64,000 nt of DNA from Arthrobacter yangruifuii (GTDB taxonomy: Bacteria > Actinomycetota > Actinomycetes > Actinomycetales > Micrococcaceae): contig NZ_VTFX01000001.1 of NCBI RefSeq assembly GCF_009192775.1, forward strand, positions 868,001-932,000. Reading direction: 5' to 3'. The first letter of the stretch is position 1. The number at the start of each line of letters is the position of its first letter. Of this stretch, positions 23,838 through 33,631 are shown in pieces. Below the pieces are notes generated by a model. The model saw only the letters and a program-made list of their open reading frames with translations, made no database searches and was not told the origin of the DNA. Position numbers and translations under genes: made by a program.

Positions 23838-24907
23838 CTGCTTTGACCCGGATGCCGCTGGCATCCCTGACCACCGCCCGCGTCGGCGGTCCCGCCCGCC
23901 GGTATATCGAAGCGGAAAACGAAGACGAACTGATCATCGCCGTCCGCGCCGCAGATGAAGCGGGGGAGCCCCTGCTGGTCATCGGCGGCGGCTCCAACCT
24001 GCTGATCTCCGACGACGGGTTCGACGGCGCCGTCATCCACATCGCCAGCCGCGGCCTGGACATCCGGGAGACCGGCGACGGAACCGCAGTCCTGCGGGCC
24101 GAGGCCGGGCACCCCTGGGACGAACTGGTGGCGTACACGTTGTCGGAGGGCTTCTCCGGCCTGGAGGCCCTGTCCGGCATTCCGGGGCTCGCCGGCGCGA
24201 CGCCGGTGCAGAACGTAGGTGCCTACGGCGCCGACGTTTCCCAGTGCATCACGTCGGTGCGCGCGTGGGACCGTACCGGACGCACCGTGGTGGAATTCTC
24301 CAACGCGGACCTGGAATTCGGGTACCGGGACTCGATCCTCAAACGCAGTACGGTCAACGGTTCGCCCCGCTACGTTGTCCTCACCGTGGAGTTTGCGCTC
24401 TCCGCGGGAACCACCAGCGCCCCGGTCCGCTATGCCGAACTGGCACGGGCACTGGGCGTGGACATCGGCGAACGTGCCGATGCGGTGGACGTGCGCCGCG
24501 AGGTCCTGCAGCTGCGGGCGGGCAAGGGCATGGTCCTGGACCCCTCGGACCCGGACACCTACAGCACCGGTTCCTTCTTCACCAATCCCATCGTGGATGA
24601 GGCAACGGCAGCCGCGCTGCCGGCGGACGCACCCCGCTACCCGGTGGCGGAGCCCGGCAAGGTGAAGCTCAGCGCCGCCTGGCTCATCAGCCATGCCGGT
24701 TTCCGCAAGGGCTTCGGGCTGGCGCCGGAGGACGGGACGGGCGGCCGTGCAGCGCTGTCCACCAAGCACACCCTGGCCGTCACGAACCGCGGGGAGGCAA
24801 CCGCGGAGGACCTGCTGGTGGTTGCCCGGGCGGTTGCGTCCGGCGTGGAGAAGGCCTTCGGCATCCGGCTCCGTCCCGAGCCGCTGCTGGTGAACTGCGC
24901 GCTGTAA
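23834..24907 (+). CDS. murB: UDP-N-acetylmuramate dehydrogenase
   Basis: This 357-residue flavoenzyme reduces UDP-GlcNAc-enolpyruvate to UDP-MurNAc with NADPH, the second committed step of peptidoglycan synthesis. Visible signs are the FAD-binding IGGGSNLLIS (about residue 52), GLSGIPG-like ALSGIPGLAGATPVQNVGAYG (about 119), the DSILKRS region, the catalytic serine in STGSFFTNP, and the C-terminal SAAWLISHAGF and LSTKHTLAVTNRG segments. This is the MurB type with a long C-terminal domain. The GTG start overlaps the preceding MaoC stop in a GTGA junction, so it is translated by coupling. A convergent hypothetical gene lies 16 bp downstream. Confidence 0.95.
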   Translation: MTALTRMPLASLTTARVGGPARRYIEAENEDELIIAVRAADEAGEPLLVIGGGSNLLISDDGFDGAVIHIASRGLDIRETGDGTAVLRAEAGHPWDELVAYTLSEGFSGLEALSGIPGLAGATPVQNVGAYGADVSQCITSVRAWDRTGRTVVEFSNADLEFGYRDSILKRSTVNGSPRYVVLTVEFALSAGTTSAPVRYAELARALGVDIGERADAVDVRREVLQLRAGKGMVLDPSDPDTYSTGSFFTNPIVDEATAAALPADAPRYPVAEPGKVKLSAAWLISHAGFRKGFGLAPEDGTGGRAALSTKHTLAVTNRGEATAEDLLVVARAVASGVEKAFGIRLRPEPLLVNCAL

Positions 24908-24923
24908 GGACGGGCTGCCGGGC

Positions 24924-25424
24924 TTAGCCCGATTGGCCGCCGGCACTTCCGGTGCTGCCTGTAGCGTCGCTGTCGGCATGCCCGGCGGCTCCGCGGCCAA
25001 GAGCCGGTCCTTTCCTCGCCCGGGCTGCGGCTGCCCGTGCGCTGCGGATGGCTGGGAGATGCCGGCGGGAATCCAGCAGGCAGCTGTTGCACAGCCATTG
25101 GATCAACCGGGGTGTCAGTGCCACCTGGGTCCGCCGGTCCTGTAGGTCCGGCAGCAGCCACCGGGGTTCGAGGAAGCCGCTGAGGGCGTACGCAAGGTCC
25201 TCAGCGCCGAATAGCCGGGCAAAGGCCGCCTCCGGCTCCAGGGACCGCTCCAGCTCCAGGAGCGCAGCGTCCTCGTCGCGCAGGCTGTCTGCTCCCTCGG
25301 CTTCCAGATACCGCCGCAGCTGAAGGGCCACGCGGAGGTAGCGGGCCCGGGTGGGAGTCTGCTTCCCGACACAGCTGAAAGTAAAGAACGTGTTGAGGAT
25401 TGAATCCACGCTTTGCTGTTCCAT
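24924..25424 (-). CDS. Hypothetical protein, unknown family
   Basis: The 166-residue product shows no motif I recognise. It is mostly helical, with a leucine-rich core (ALQLRRYLEAEGADS, AALLELERSLEPEAAFARLFG), two cysteines near CNSCLL, and a low-complexity glycine/alanine/serine tail of about 35 residues. There is no membrane segment or signal peptide. The third-base GC bias of the frame supports coding. It is convergent with murB and lies downstream of asd, separated by a tandem repeat array of seven units. Its ATG lacks a clear ribosome binding site. The N-terminal half looks conserved in character, while the tail may vary. Confidence 0.6.
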   Translation of the reverse strand: MEQQSVDSILNTFFTFSCVGKQTPTRARYLRVALQLRRYLEAEGADSLRDEDAALLELERSLEPEAAFARLFGAEDLAYALSGFLEPRWLLPDLQDRRTQVALTPRLIQWLCNSCLLDSRRHLPAIRSARAAAARARKGPALGRGAAGHADSDATGSTGSAGGQSG

Positions 25425-25538
25425 GCGGACACCATGCCACCCGGCACTGACAATTCTGCCGGGGCAGCAACTCGGGGGTTCCCGGGCTTAACGCCGCCGG
25501 GCCCGCTCCAGGGGGAGCGGACCCGGAAGGCACACCGG

Positions 25539-25651
25539 CAACACATCGGCGGGCAACACACCGTTCGGCAGAAAACCCGGCGGGCAGAAAACCCGGCCGG
25601 CAATACAAACCCGGCCGGCAATACAAACCCGGCCGGCAGAAAAGCCGGCGG
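25539..25651. repeat. Seven tandem units of 15-18 bp
   Basis: The units start at 25539, 25554, 25569, 25585, 25601, 25619 and 25637. Each begins CA and ends in a CGG/CCGG block; two neighbouring 18-bp units (25601-25636) are identical. The CCGGCCGG parts are self-complementary. The array lies just downstream of the asd stop. Confidence 0.85.
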
Positions 25652-25658
25652 AGAAAGA

Positions 25659-26807
25659 TCAGAGGTTGCCGGTGGCGATGCGCAGCATCCGGCGCAGCGG
25701 TTCGGCAGCGCCCCAGAGCAGCTGGTCGCCGATGGTGAAGGCGCTGATGTACTCCGGACCCATTTCCAGCTTCCGGATGCGGCCCACGGGGATGTCCAGG
25801 GTGCCGGTGACCGCTACCGGCGTCAGCTCCGCCATGGTGGCTTCCTTGATGTTGGGCACCACCTTGGACCACTCGTTGTCCGCATCAATGATCTTTTCGA
25901 TCTCCGCCACGGAGAGGTCCTCGGTCAGCTTCAGGGTCAGCGCCTGCGAGTGGGAGCGCATGGCTCCGATCCGCACGCACAATCCGTCGAAGGGGATCCG
26001 GCCGGCAGCTCCGCGGCCGAGGATCTTGTTGGTTTCCGCCCCGCCCTTCCACTCTTCCTTGGACATGCCGTTGCCCAGGTCTGCGTCGATCCACGGGATG
26101 ACGGATCCTGCCAGCGGCACGCCGAACCGGGAGGAGTCCATGGAAGGGTTCTTCTGCTGGGCCAGGACGGCACGGTCAATCTCCAGGATGGCCGACGCCG
26201 GGTCGGACAGTTCTGCGGCCACGGAGCCGTGAAGGGCCCCGAACTGGTTGAGCAGTTCGCGCATGTGCCGGGCGCCGCCGCCGGAGGCCGCCTGGTAGGT
26301 CATGGACGTGCCCCACTCCACGAGGCCGTTGCGGAACAGTCCGCCCAGGCCCATCAGCATGCAGGATACGGTGCAGTTGCCGCCCACGAAATTCTTCACG
26401 CCGCGGGCCAGGCCGGCGTCGATCACGTCCCGGTTCACCGGGTCCAGCACGATGATGGCGTCGTCTTCCATGCGCAGCGTGGAGGCCGCATCGATCCAGA
26501 TGCCGTCCCAGCCGGCAGCGCGCAGCTTCGGGAAGATTTCCGCCGTGTAGTCCCCGCCCTGCGCAGTGACGATGATCGGCAGTTTGGCCAGCGCATCGAC
26601 GTCGTACGCATCCTGCAGCGGCCCGGCCCCGGACGCGAAGGACGGTGCGTCGCCGCCGGCGTTGGACGTGGAGAAGAACACGGGATTGATCAGGTCGAAG
26701 TCGCCCTCGTCCTGCATGCGCTGCATCAGGACGGAGCCGACCATGCCGCGCCAGCCAATGAAACCAGCCGTGGGAATGCCTGCAGCGGGAAGGGAGGAAA
26801 AAGTCAT
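25659..26807 (-). CDS. asd: Aspartate-semialdehyde dehydrogenase
   Basis: This 382-residue enzyme reduces aspartyl phosphate to aspartate semialdehyde with NADPH, feeding lysine/diaminopimelate, threonine and methionine. The N-terminal [16 protein letters not shown] nucleotide motif, active-site cysteine C145 in GGNCTVS, the [14 protein letters not shown] helix and [12 protein letters not shown] with the catalytic histidine identify the long Asd type first described in enterobacteria. The start is the ATG at 26807, where homology begins, just 10 bp after the folA stop; a longer frame across folA is not real. Only a weak GTGGAAA precedes it. It forms a run with thyA and folA, all on the minus strand. 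A repeat array follows the stop. Confidence 0.95.
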   Translation of the reverse strand: MTFSSLPAAGIPTAGFIGWRGMVGSVLMQRMQDEGDFDLINPVFFSTSNAGGDAPSFASGAGPLQDAYDVDALAKLPIIVTAQGGDYTAEIFPKLRAAGWDGIWIDAASTLRMEDDAIIVLDPVNRDVIDAGLARGVKNFVGGNCTVSCMLMGLGGLFRNGLVEWGTSMTYQAASGGGARHMRELLNQFGALHGSVAAELSDPASAILEIDRAVLAQQKNPSMDSSRFGVPLAGSVIPWIDADLGNGMSKEEWKGGAETNKILGRGAAGRIPFDGLCVRIGAMRSHSQALTLKLTEDLSVAEIEKIIDADNEWSKVVPNIKEATMAELTPVAVTGTLDIPVGRIRKLEMGPEYISAFTIGDQLLWGAAEPLRRMLRIATGNL

Positions 26808-26817
26808 GGTTTCCACT

Positions 26818-27525
26818 TTAGGCCAGCGGTGCCGCTGAGTCTCGGTGGCCCGCGTCATGTTCGGCTGTCGCCCGGTCCCGGGTCCACAGGGCAATCCGGT
26901 ACCGGGTGCCGTTGGCGGAGGTGTACCAGTCCGCAGCCGGACTGACACCGCTGAAGGTCCAGTCCGGTCCCAGGGCCGGGGCGAACGTGTCGCCTTCGGT
27001 TTCCAGGTCGATGACCGTCACCACGGCGGTGTTGGCCTTCGGGACGGCAGCCTCGTACAGCTGCGCGCCGCCGATGATCCAGATCTCTTCGCTGCCGGCA
27101 CTGGTGCGGGCGGCCGCGAGGGCATCCTCAAGCGAGCCGACGACGGCGGCGCCCGCCGCTGCGGCGTCCTCCCGGAGGCCGGGGCTGGAGGAGACAACGA
27201 TGTTCGTGCGGCCGGGCAGCGGACGGTAGGCCGCGGGGAAGGACTCCCAGGTCCGGCGGCCCATGATGACCGGGTGCCCCGCCGTCGTGGCCTTGAAATG
27301 CGCCATGTCCTCGGGCAGGTGCCACGGCATGCCGCCGTCGCGCCCGATGACGCCGTTAAGGGTCTGCGCCCAGATCAGGCCGATCAACGGCTCCCCGCCG
27401 CGCAGCGTGCCGCGGTTCCGCAGCACCTCCTGCAGATCCGCTCCCTCGCCGGTGCCGCCGCCGACCGGGTGGTAGCGGGTGGGTCCGGAGCCGGCGGCGG
27501 TTGCCTCGGGAAGGAACTCGGTCAT
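26818..27525 (-). CDS. folA: Dihydrofolate reductase with an N-terminal extension
   Basis: The 235-residue product contains a full dihydrofolate reductase domain from about residue 48. It shows [31 protein letters not shown] with the catalytic acidic residue, [21 protein letters not shown] and the [18 protein letters not shown] loop. The enzyme regenerates tetrahydrofolate after thymidylate synthase. The first 47 residues are not part of the usual fold and have no clear homology. AGAGGA upstream of the ATG at 27525 supports translation of the extension, and no better internal start exists. The stop is 10 bp from asd, and thyA ends 10 bp upstream, so the three are one operon. Confidence 0.92.
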   Translation of the reverse strand: MTEFLPEATAAGSGPTRYHPVGGGTGEGADLQEVLRNRGTLRGGEPLIGLIWAQTLNGVIGRDGGMPWHLPEDMAHFKATTAGHPVIMGRRTWESFPAAYRPLPGRTNIVVSSSPGLREDAAAAGAAVVGSLEDALAAARTSAGSEEIWIIGGAQLYEAAVPKANTAVVTVIDLETEGDTFAPALGPDWTFSGVSPAADWYTSANGTRYRIALWTRDRATAEHDAGHRDSAAPLA

Positions 27526-27535
27526 AGTTGTCCTC

Positions 27536-28339
27536 TCAGACGGCAATCGGTGCTTTGATGCCGGGGTGGTGCCGGTAGTTGAGGACCTCGAAGTCCTCCA
27601 GCTCGTAATCGAAGATGCTCTCCGGGGTGCGGCGGATGTGCAGCTTGGGGTAGGGGAAGGGCTCGCGGCTGAGCTGTTCGCGGACCTGGTCCACATGGTT
27701 GTCGTAAATGTGGACGTCGCCGCCGCTCCAGATGAATTCACCCGGTTCCAGTCCGGTCTGCTGGGCCACCATGAGCGTCAGCAGCGCGTAGGAGGCGATG
27801 TTGAACGGAACGCCGAGGAAGGTATCCGCCGAACGCTGGTAGAGCTGGCAGGACAGCTTTCCGTCCGCGACGTAGAACTGGAAGAGCGCGTGGCAGGGCG
27901 GCAGGGCCATGTTTTCGACCTCGGCCGGGTTCCAGGCCGTGACGATGTGCCGGCGGGAGTCGGGGTTCTTTTTGATGCCTTCAACCAGCTTGGCGATCTG
28001 GTCGATGTGCCCGCCGTCGGGGGTGGGCCAGGAACGCCACTGGACGCCGTAGACCGGGCCCAGCTCGCCGTCGTCGTCCGCCCATTCATCCCAGATGCTG
28101 ACGCCGCGTTCCTGCAGCCAGCGCACGTTGGAGTCGCCGCGCAGGAACCACAGCAGCTCCAGGGCCACGGACTTGAAGTGCACCCGTTTGGTGGTGATCA
28201 GCGGAAAGGACTCGCTGAGGTCAAAGCGCATCTGGCGGCCGAACACGCTGCGCGTGCCGGTGCCGGTGCGATCCGACTTCTGCGTTCCGTTGGCCATGAC
28301 ATCGCGCAGCAGGTCTTCATAGGGGGTAGGAATACTCAC
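27536..28339 (-). CDS. thyA: Thymidylate synthase
   Basis: This 267-residue enzyme makes dTMP from dUMP and methylene-tetrahydrofolate. It shows [11 protein letters not shown] at the N-terminus, YGVQWRSW, the catalytic cysteine C149 in [12 protein letters not shown], the [19 protein letters not shown] block, and the C-terminal APIAV. Length and motifs match the classic ThyA. It starts with GTG six bases after a TAGACT box on the minus strand and is probably leaderless, though GGCGGA could bind the ribosome. folA follows directly and recycles its dihydrofolate product. Confidence 0.96.
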   Translation of the reverse strand: MSIPTPYEDLLRDVMANGTQKSDRTGTGTRSVFGRQMRFDLSESFPLITTKRVHFKSVALELLWFLRGDSNVRWLQERGVSIWDEWADDDGELGPVYGVQWRSWPTPDGGHIDQIAKLVEGIKKNPDSRRHIVTAWNPAEVENMALPPCHALFQFYVADGKLSCQLYQRSADTFLGVPFNIASYALLTLMVAQQTGLEPGEFIWSGGDVHIYDNHVDQVREQLSREPFPYPKLHIRRTPESIFDYELEDFEVLNYRHHPGIKAPIAV

Positions 28340-28345
28340 TCCGCC

Positions 28346-28351
28346 AGTCTA
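28346..28351 (-). promoter_or_regulatory. -10 box TAGACT before thyA
   Basis: On the minus strand TAGACT is followed by six bases and the GTG start of thyA. It is the likely promoter of thyA-folA-asd. Confidence 0.45.
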
Positions 28352-28375
28352 GAACAGGGCCCGCTCCGGAACAGG

Positions 28376-29230
28376 TCAGTGTCCGAGCAGGGGGGCTGCG
28401 ATGCCCGCCACAACGGCCGCCAGCGAGAGCACGGCAAGGCCGAGGTAGAAGGCGAGGCCGCCAGGGTGTCCCGCGTTCACCGACAGGCCCACGCCCAGTC
28501 GTTTGGGCACCAGGACGCGGGGGTCGGCCCGGTTAACGTAGATGATTCCGGCCCGGTAGTTGCGGGGATCATCCACGGGATCGGAGGCCGGCATGTCATC
28601 GGATGACGCCGTCGGGTCAGCTCCAGGGAGCGAAGGCCGTGTCGGATCCGACGCCCCGCTGCCGGCTAAGTCGTTGCGGTAGCGGCGCCTGGCAAGCAGG
28701 CCGAGGCCGGCCATGACGGCAATCAGGGCCAGGAGGGGCAGGATGAAATAAAGCGCGCTTCCGTCCGGCGGCAGGAGCCATCCGCGCAGCGTGAACCAGG
28801 CGAGCAGCAGGCTCAGTGCGAGGGTGGTCCCGCCCAGGAAGAACTGCGTTGCGCGGAGATTTGCGGCCTGGGCAGCGGGACTGTCCGCCGTCCGGAGTTG
28901 CCCGCCGGCAGCCGTCAGGCGCGGGAGGAACACAGCCAGCCCCAGCATGAACAGGACCAGTCCCGCGGAACCCAGCGGAACCGAAAAAACGGACCACACG
29001 GACTTCGCGGCAAAGCTGTCTGCCTGCCCGGCGCCGTTCCAATGCGTGGGCAGCGAGGGCGGAAGATCCGGATACAGCCGCAGACCCACGAAGGCTGTGG
29101 CGGCAGCCACCGCACCGGCAGCCAGATACCAACGGTAGGCGGGCCGCGGCGGCAGCGCGTCCCTCTCCACCGGAGGCTTCGGGGCAGAGCCCTTCGCCGT
29201 CCCGTGGTGCATCTGTTCAGCGTGTTCCAT
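28376..29230 (-). CDS. DUF1648 membrane protein
   Basis: This 284-residue membrane protein carries the DUF1648 signature YPDLPPSLPTHWNGAGQAD near residues 53-71, as found in SdpI-type immunity and related proteins. Around it are about six membrane helices, with a polar N-terminus and a cytoplasmic insert (about 200-230) rich in Asp, Ser and Pro. A final helix ends the protein. Some DUF1648 proteins give immunity to toxins or signal through ArsR repressors, but none is nearby, so the role is unknown. AAGGGGG precedes the ATG. It is a separate unit from the downstream thyA run. Confidence 0.83.
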   Translation of the reverse strand: MEHAEQMHHGTAKGSAPKPPVERDALPPRPAYRWYLAAGAVAAATAFVGLRLYPDLPPSLPTHWNGAGQADSFAAKSVWSVFSVPLGSAGLVLFMLGLAVFLPRLTAAGGQLRTADSPAAQAANLRATQFFLGGTTLALSLLLAWFTLRGWLLPPDGSALYFILPLLALIAVMAGLGLLARRRYRNDLAGSGASDPTRPSLPGADPTASSDDMPASDPVDDPRNYRAGIIYVNRADPRVLVPKRLGVGLSVNAGHPGGLAFYLGLAVLSLAAVVAGIAAPLLGH

Positions 29231-29297
29231 CGCGTGCCCCCTTTACGGGGAAGCCTAGCAGCTGCGCCGGCGGGCGGACCCGACCCGGCACGGCCGG

Positions 29298-30263
29298 TCA
29301 GTCATCGAAGGCGCGGTACTTTTCCAGCGACACAATCCGGCCCTCGTCCACACTGCTCACCTGGCAGATGATGGACTCTCCGGGGGCAAGATACGGGTCC
29401 TTGGCCGGCAGCCGGGCGGCCATCTCCGGAGGCATGTGCGCGGACAGCACCCCGAAGACCAGGGGCAATACCGGCCGGTGCGTGCACACTGCCACGGGTT
29501 TGGCCTTGTCGAACAGGCCCTCGATGGCGTTCCGGGCCTTGCCGGGCTTGCGCTTGGCGTTATGCTCCGTGAGTGCGTCAACGGTCTTGAACTTGGTGCC
29601 CTCGGCCTTCACATAGGGGCGGACGGTCTGCACGCAGCGCACCCAGGGGCTGGACACCACCCGCTTGGGACGCCAGGCCACCAGCAGCCGCGAGACGGCC
29701 ATGGCCTGGCGAAGTCCCGTGGCTACCAGCGGACGTTCCCCCTCCGCCCGGGTCCATGCGGACCGCGGCTTGGCCTTGGCATGCCGGACCACAATCAGGG
29801 GCCAGGTGCTCAGCCGCTGCTCGGCGTAGGCCAGCACGAGTTCCTGGAGCGGCACTTTGTCCGTGGGATTGGTCAGTGCCTCGGCGGCCTCTTCCGGGCT
29901 GCACCAGCGCGTTCCGTCCACTTCCCTGCCATCGGGCCGGGCCTTGTCCGAGTCCACGTGGGACGCCCAGTAATGCACCCGTTTCATGCCTGAGGCCACG
30001 GGATAGACAGTGGCCGGCAGCGGAATGCCCAGGCTGATCCGCAGGCCAACTTCCTCCCGGACCTCGCGCACCGCGCACTCCGGCGTGGTCTCGCCCGCGT
30101 CCAGCTTGCCCTTGGGCCAGGACCAGTCGTCATACCGGGGCCGGTGAATCATCAGAACCTGGAGCCTGCCCCCGCGTACGCGCCAGCAAAGCGCCCCCGC
30201 CGCCACCACCTTCACGGGGGTGTCTTCCTGCACAGCGGGGGCCGGAAACTGCAGTGCCTCCAT
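29298..30263 (-). CDS. NUDIX hydrolase fused to a histidine phosphatase domain (MutT1-like)
   Basis: This 321-residue protein joins two enzymes. Residues about 15-150 form a NUDIX domain whose box starts GKLDAGE and continues REVREEVG (52-73), and residues 155-310 form a histidine phosphatase with RHAKA (160-164), SSPWVRCVQT and a second histidine in CTHRPVL. The same architecture is known in mycobacterial MutT1, which removes oxidised nucleotides, with the phosphatase part completing hydrolysis. Its ATG overlaps the stop of the polyphosphate kinase gene in a TGATG junction, so translation is coupled. The pairing suggests a link between polyphosphate and nucleotide-pool housekeeping; that is inferred. 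Confidence 0.9.
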   Translation of the reverse strand: MEALQFPAPAVQEDTPVKVVAAGALCWRVRGGRLQVLMIHRPRYDDWSWPKGKLDAGETTPECAVREVREEVGLRISLGIPLPATVYPVASGMKRVHYWASHVDSDKARPDGREVDGTRWCSPEEAAEALTNPTDKVPLQELVLAYAEQRLSTWPLIVVRHAKAKPRSAWTRAEGERPLVATGLRQAMAVSRLLVAWRPKRVVSSPWVRCVQTVRPYVKAEGTKFKTVDALTEHNAKRKPGKARNAIEGLFDKAKPVAVCTHRPVLPLVFGVLSAHMPPEMAARLPAKDPYLAPGESIICQVSSVDEGRIVSLEKYRAFDD

Positions 30264-32488
30264 CAGCGCCGGGCCACCGAACGCTGGCGGGAACGTGAGG
30301 CCAGCAGCAAGGACTGGACGTCCTGGAGCGGATTGCCGTCCTCGTCCTTGTGGTGCCGGGTCCAGGTACCTTCCTGGTCCAGATGCCAGCTGGCCGTGCC
30401 CGGGTCCATGTAGCGGTCCATCAGGGCGATCAGGTCAGCGACGTCGTCGCGTGCCACGAGCTGGACCAGAGCCTCAACCCGGCGGTCCAGGTTGCGGTGC
30501 ATCATGTCCGCCGAACCGATGAAGACCACGGGGTCCCCGCCGTTGGCGAAGGCGAACACCCGCGAGTGCTCCAGGAACCGGCCGAGCACCGAGCGGACCG
30601 TGATGTTCTCGCTCAGCCCCGGCACACCGGGACGCACGGAGCAGATGCCGCGGACAATCACGTCCACCCGCACCCCGGCCTGGGAGGCACGGTAGAGGGA
30701 GTCGATGATCGCTTCGTCCACCATGGAGTTGACCTTGATGATCACCCGCGCGTTCAGGCCGGCCTTCTTGTTCGCAATTTCCCGCTCAATCCGGTCGATC
30801 AGACCGGACCGGACGGAACGCGGTGCCACGAGCAGGCGCTTGAACGTGGACTTCGGCGCGTAGCCCGAGAGCTGGTTGAACAGCTTCGTGAGGTCCTCGC
30901 CCACCTGCTCATTGGCGGTCAGCAGGCCCAGATCCTCGTAATAGCGGGCCGTACGCGGGTGGTAGTTGCCCGTACCGATGTGGCAGTAGCGGCGCAGCCC
31001 GTCCACTTCCTGCCGCACCACCAGGGACAGCTTGCAGTGCGTTTTCAGGCCCACGATGCCGTACACCACGTGCACGCCGGCCTGCTCGAGCTTCCGGGCC
31101 CAGGAAATGTTCGCCTGCTCGTCGAAGCGCGCCTTGATTTCCACCAGGGCCAGGACCTGTTTGCCTGCCTCGGCGGCGTCGATCAGGGCATCGACAATGG
31201 GCGAATCCCCCGACGTCCGGTACAGGGTCTGCTTGATGGCCTGCACCCGCGGGTCCGCGGCAGCCTGCTCCAGGAACGCCTGGGTGGATGTGGAGAAGGA
31301 GTCATACGGGTGGTGCAGCAGGATGTCCCGCCGGCGCATCGCAGCAAACACGTTCGCCGGCTTGGAGGTCTCGGATTCCTTCAGGTGCCGGTTGGTATGC
31401 GGCACCTGCTTCGGATAGTGAAGGTCCGTCCGGTCGATCCGGCTGATGCCGGCCAGGCCGCGCAGGTCCAGCGGTGCGGGCAGGACATAGACCTCGTCCG
31501 ATTCCACGCCCAGTTCGCGTTCAAGCAGCTCGCGGATGTTCGGGTTCATTTCCGGAGTGACTTCCAGGCGCACGGGCGGCCCGAAGCGGCGGCGCAGCAG
31601 TTCCTTTTCCAGCGCCTGGAGGAGGTTCTCGGCGTCGTCCTCTTCCACCTCGAGGTCCTCGTTGCGCGTGACGCGGAAGGTGTAGTGCTCAATGACGTCC
31701 ATGCCCGGGAACAGCTGGTCCAGATGCTGGGCGATCACGTCTTCGAGCGTAATAAAGCGGGCGGTGCGGCCGGCAACGTTTCCGGCGCGGGGGCCGTCCA
31801 CGGAGATCAGCCGCGGAAGCTGATCGGGAACCTTGACGCGGGCAAAGAACTCCTTGCCGCTCACCGGGTTGCGCACCACCACGGCCAGGTTCAGGGACAG
31901 GCCGGAAATGTAGGGGAAGGGGTGGGCCGGGTCCACGGCCAGCGGAGTCAGGATGGGGAAGACCTTCGCCGCGAACTGCTTGTGCAGGTTCGCCTTGGCC
32001 GCATCATCCAGCTCGTCCCAGCTGACCAGGTAGATCTGTTCCTCGGCCAGGGCCGGGCGGATCTGCCGGGCGAAAACGTCCGCATGGCGCTGCTGCAGCT
32101 GGTAGCCGGCGGCCACGATCTGCTCGAGCTGTTCGATCGGGCTCATGCCCGCAGCTGAGGGGACGGCCAGTCCGGTGGCGATGCGCCGCTTGAGGCCGGC
32201 AACCCGGACCATAAAGAACTCGTCCAGGTTGGAGGCGAAGATGGACAGGAAATTCACCCGTTCCAGCAGGTACAGCTCCGGATCTTCGGCCAGTTCCAGG
32301 ACCCTGGCATTGAAGTCCAGCCAGCTGATCTCCCGGTCCAGGAACCGGTCCGGAGAGATCTCTCCGCTGGGAACAAGGGCTGGACCGAAGTCCGGGATGT
32401 CGATGCGGTCCTGGGTGGCCCGCGGTGCCGACATGGCCTCGGCGGACCCGAAGGTCGACCGGGGCTCGGCGTCGGTATCGAAACTCAT
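30263..32488 (-). CDS. ppk: RNA degradosome-type polyphosphate kinase
   Basis: This 741-residue PPK1 makes polyphosphate from ATP reversibly. The N-terminal part ([36 protein letters not shown]) and the catalytic domains are complete, with the phosphorylated histidine in [10 protein letters not shown] (about 503), a second conserved region near [11 protein letters not shown], and the metal site in the [15 protein letters not shown] block. A tail beyond about 700 is basic. The family name comes from association of some relatives with the degradosome. AGGGA precedes the ATG. The NUDIX-phosphatase gene follows with an overlapping start, an arrangement common in actinobacteria. Confidence 0.94.
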   Translation of the reverse strand: MSFDTDAEPRSTFGSAEAMSAPRATQDRIDIPDFGPALVPSGEISPDRFLDREISWLDFNARVLELAEDPELYLLERVNFLSIFASNLDEFFMVRVAGLKRRIATGLAVPSAAGMSPIEQLEQIVAAGYQLQQRHADVFARQIRPALAEEQIYLVSWDELDDAAKANLHKQFAAKVFPILTPLAVDPAHPFPYISGLSLNLAVVVRNPVSGKEFFARVKVPDQLPRLISVDGPRAGNVAGRTARFITLEDVIAQHLDQLFPGMDVIEHYTFRVTRNEDLEVEEDDAENLLQALEKELLRRRFGPPVRLEVTPEMNPNIRELLERELGVESDEVYVLPAPLDLRGLAGISRIDRTDLHYPKQVPHTNRHLKESETSKPANVFAAMRRRDILLHHPYDSFSTSTQAFLEQAAADPRVQAIKQTLYRTSGDSPIVDALIDAAEAGKQVLALVEIKARFDEQANISWARKLEQAGVHVVYGIVGLKTHCKLSLVVRQEVDGLRRYCHIGTGNYHPRTARYYEDLGLLTANEQVGEDLTKLFNQLSGYAPKSTFKRLLVAPRSVRSGLIDRIEREIANKKAGLNARVIIKVNSMVDEAIIDSLYRASQAGVRVDVIVRGICSVRPGVPGLSENITVRSVLGRFLEHSRVFAFANGGDPVVFIGSADMMHRNLDRRVEALVQLVARDDVADLIALMDRYMDPGTASWHLDQEGTWTRHHKDEDGNPLQDVQSLLLASRSRQRSVARR

Positions 32489-32564
32489 AGTGTCTCCCTG
32501 AGGTGCTGGCGGCCGGCAGATCCCGGCGCGCTGTACTGCGGACGGACCGACCCTGAAAACAACA

Positions 32565-33569
32565 TTACAAGCTGCTGCCCGGTGCGGGTGCGTACATCAC
32601 GTCCTGGTCCCAGCGGACAAAGCCCAGCCGGCGGTACAGGGCGACGGCGGCAGTGTTGTCTGCGTCGACGTACAGCATGACGGCGTCCAGGCCTGCCGCA
32701 TGAAGGTGTTCGATACCGGCCACGGTCAGGGCCTTACCCAGGCCCCTGCCCTGTGCCTCGGGGGAAACGCCCACTACGTAGACCTCTCCGATGGGCGGGT
32801 GGCCGCCCGTGCCCGGGTGGACCTTGGTCCAGTGGAAACCAAGGATCTTCCCTTCGGCGTCCACGGCAAGGAGGAAGCCCTCCGGGTCAAACCAGTCCTC
32901 GCCCATGCGGGCCTGCAGGTCCGCCAGGGTCATGGAGCCCTGCTCGGGATGGTGGGCAAATGCAGCGGCATTGGCATCCAGCCAGGCCTGCTCGTCGCGG
33001 CCGGGTTCGAAGGCACGCAGCGTTACCCCCGCAGGAAAGCGGACCTCGGGCAGGGACGCGCTGGATCGGCTGAGGCGCATCTTCCACAGGTCACGGACGG
33101 GACGGTAACCGAAACGGGCGGCGAGCTCGACGGCGGCCTCGTGGTTTCCGTGCGACCAGGCGGCGGGCCGGGGATCGCCCCCGCCGGCGGCTTCGGCGTT
33201 CCGCACCGAGTCCTGCACGGCGGCGGCCAGGGCCGTGCCGACGCCCTCGCTGCGGTAGTTCGGATGCACCACCAGTTCCAGCACCCCCGGGTCGCGGGGC
33301 GTTTCGGATATCAGCACAGCGACGCCGGCGAGATCCTGCCCGTTTCCCGCGGCGGAACCCGGATCAGGGGCATAGATGGTGAAGACGGACAGCGTGTCCG
33401 GATCGGCCTCGGGGGAGCGCAGGTCCACGAGGGTCTGCTCGGACAGCGGCGGGTTGCCGTCCGAGTCCTGTGCCGCGGACGCCAGCTGCAGGATGCCGGC
33501 GAGGGCATCGGGTTCGGGCGTGCCATGGGTTTCGACTACGGGCCAGGCTGTCAGCGGTTCTTCACTCAT
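32565..33569 (-). CDS. mshD: Mycothiol synthase
   Basis: This 334-residue protein has two GNAT domains in tandem, the layout of MshD, which acetylates the cysteine of Cys-GlcN-Ins in the last step of mycothiol synthesis. The C-terminal domain keeps an acetyl-CoA loop ([19 protein letters not shown]), DGFH-like [11 protein letters not shown], and the terminal [25 protein letters not shown] signature. The N-terminal domain has a degenerate loop, [11 protein letters not shown], as usual. The gene lies beside glnR in the same orientation, the neighbourhood also known from Mycobacterium tuberculosis. Translation starts six bases after a TAGGCT box. Presence of mshD shows the host uses mycothiol as thiol buffer. 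Confidence 0.92.
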   Translation of the reverse strand: MSEEPLTAWPVVETHGTPEPDALAGILQLASAAQDSDGNPPLSEQTLVDLRSPEADPDTLSVFTIYAPDPGSAAGNGQDLAGVAVLISETPRDPGVLELVVHPNYRSEGVGTALAAAVQDSVRNAEAAGGGDPRPAAWSHGNHEAAVELAARFGYRPVRDLWKMRLSRSSASLPEVRFPAGVTLRAFEPGRDEQAWLDANAAAFAHHPEQGSMTLADLQARMGEDWFDPEGFLLAVDAEGKILGFHWTKVHPGTGGHPPIGEVYVVGVSPEAQGRGLGKALTVAGIEHLHAAGLDAVMLYVDADNTAAVALYRRLGFVRWDQDVMYAPAPGSSL

Positions 33570-33575
33570 GACGAA

Positions 33576-33581
33576 AGCCTA
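33576..33581 (-). promoter_or_regulatory. -10 box TAGGCT of a leaderless mshD promoter
   Basis: On the minus strand TAGGCT is followed by six bases (TTCGTC) and the ATG of mshD. No Shine-Dalgarno sequence is present. Confidence 0.5.
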
Positions 33582-33631
33582 GCGCGGCAGGTGCAGCTCC
33601 GCAGGGGGCGGTGCGGCCCTGCAGCCCGGAA

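Noticed and set aside
25539-25651. A CRISPR array
   Set aside because: The repeats are contiguous 15-18 bp units without unique spacers, and no cas gene is in the window.
30350-32158. A 602-residue plus-strand frame opposite the polyphosphate kinase gene
   Set aside because: The kinase on the minus strand is intact and conserved; the opposite frame is a codon-bias shadow with no domain.
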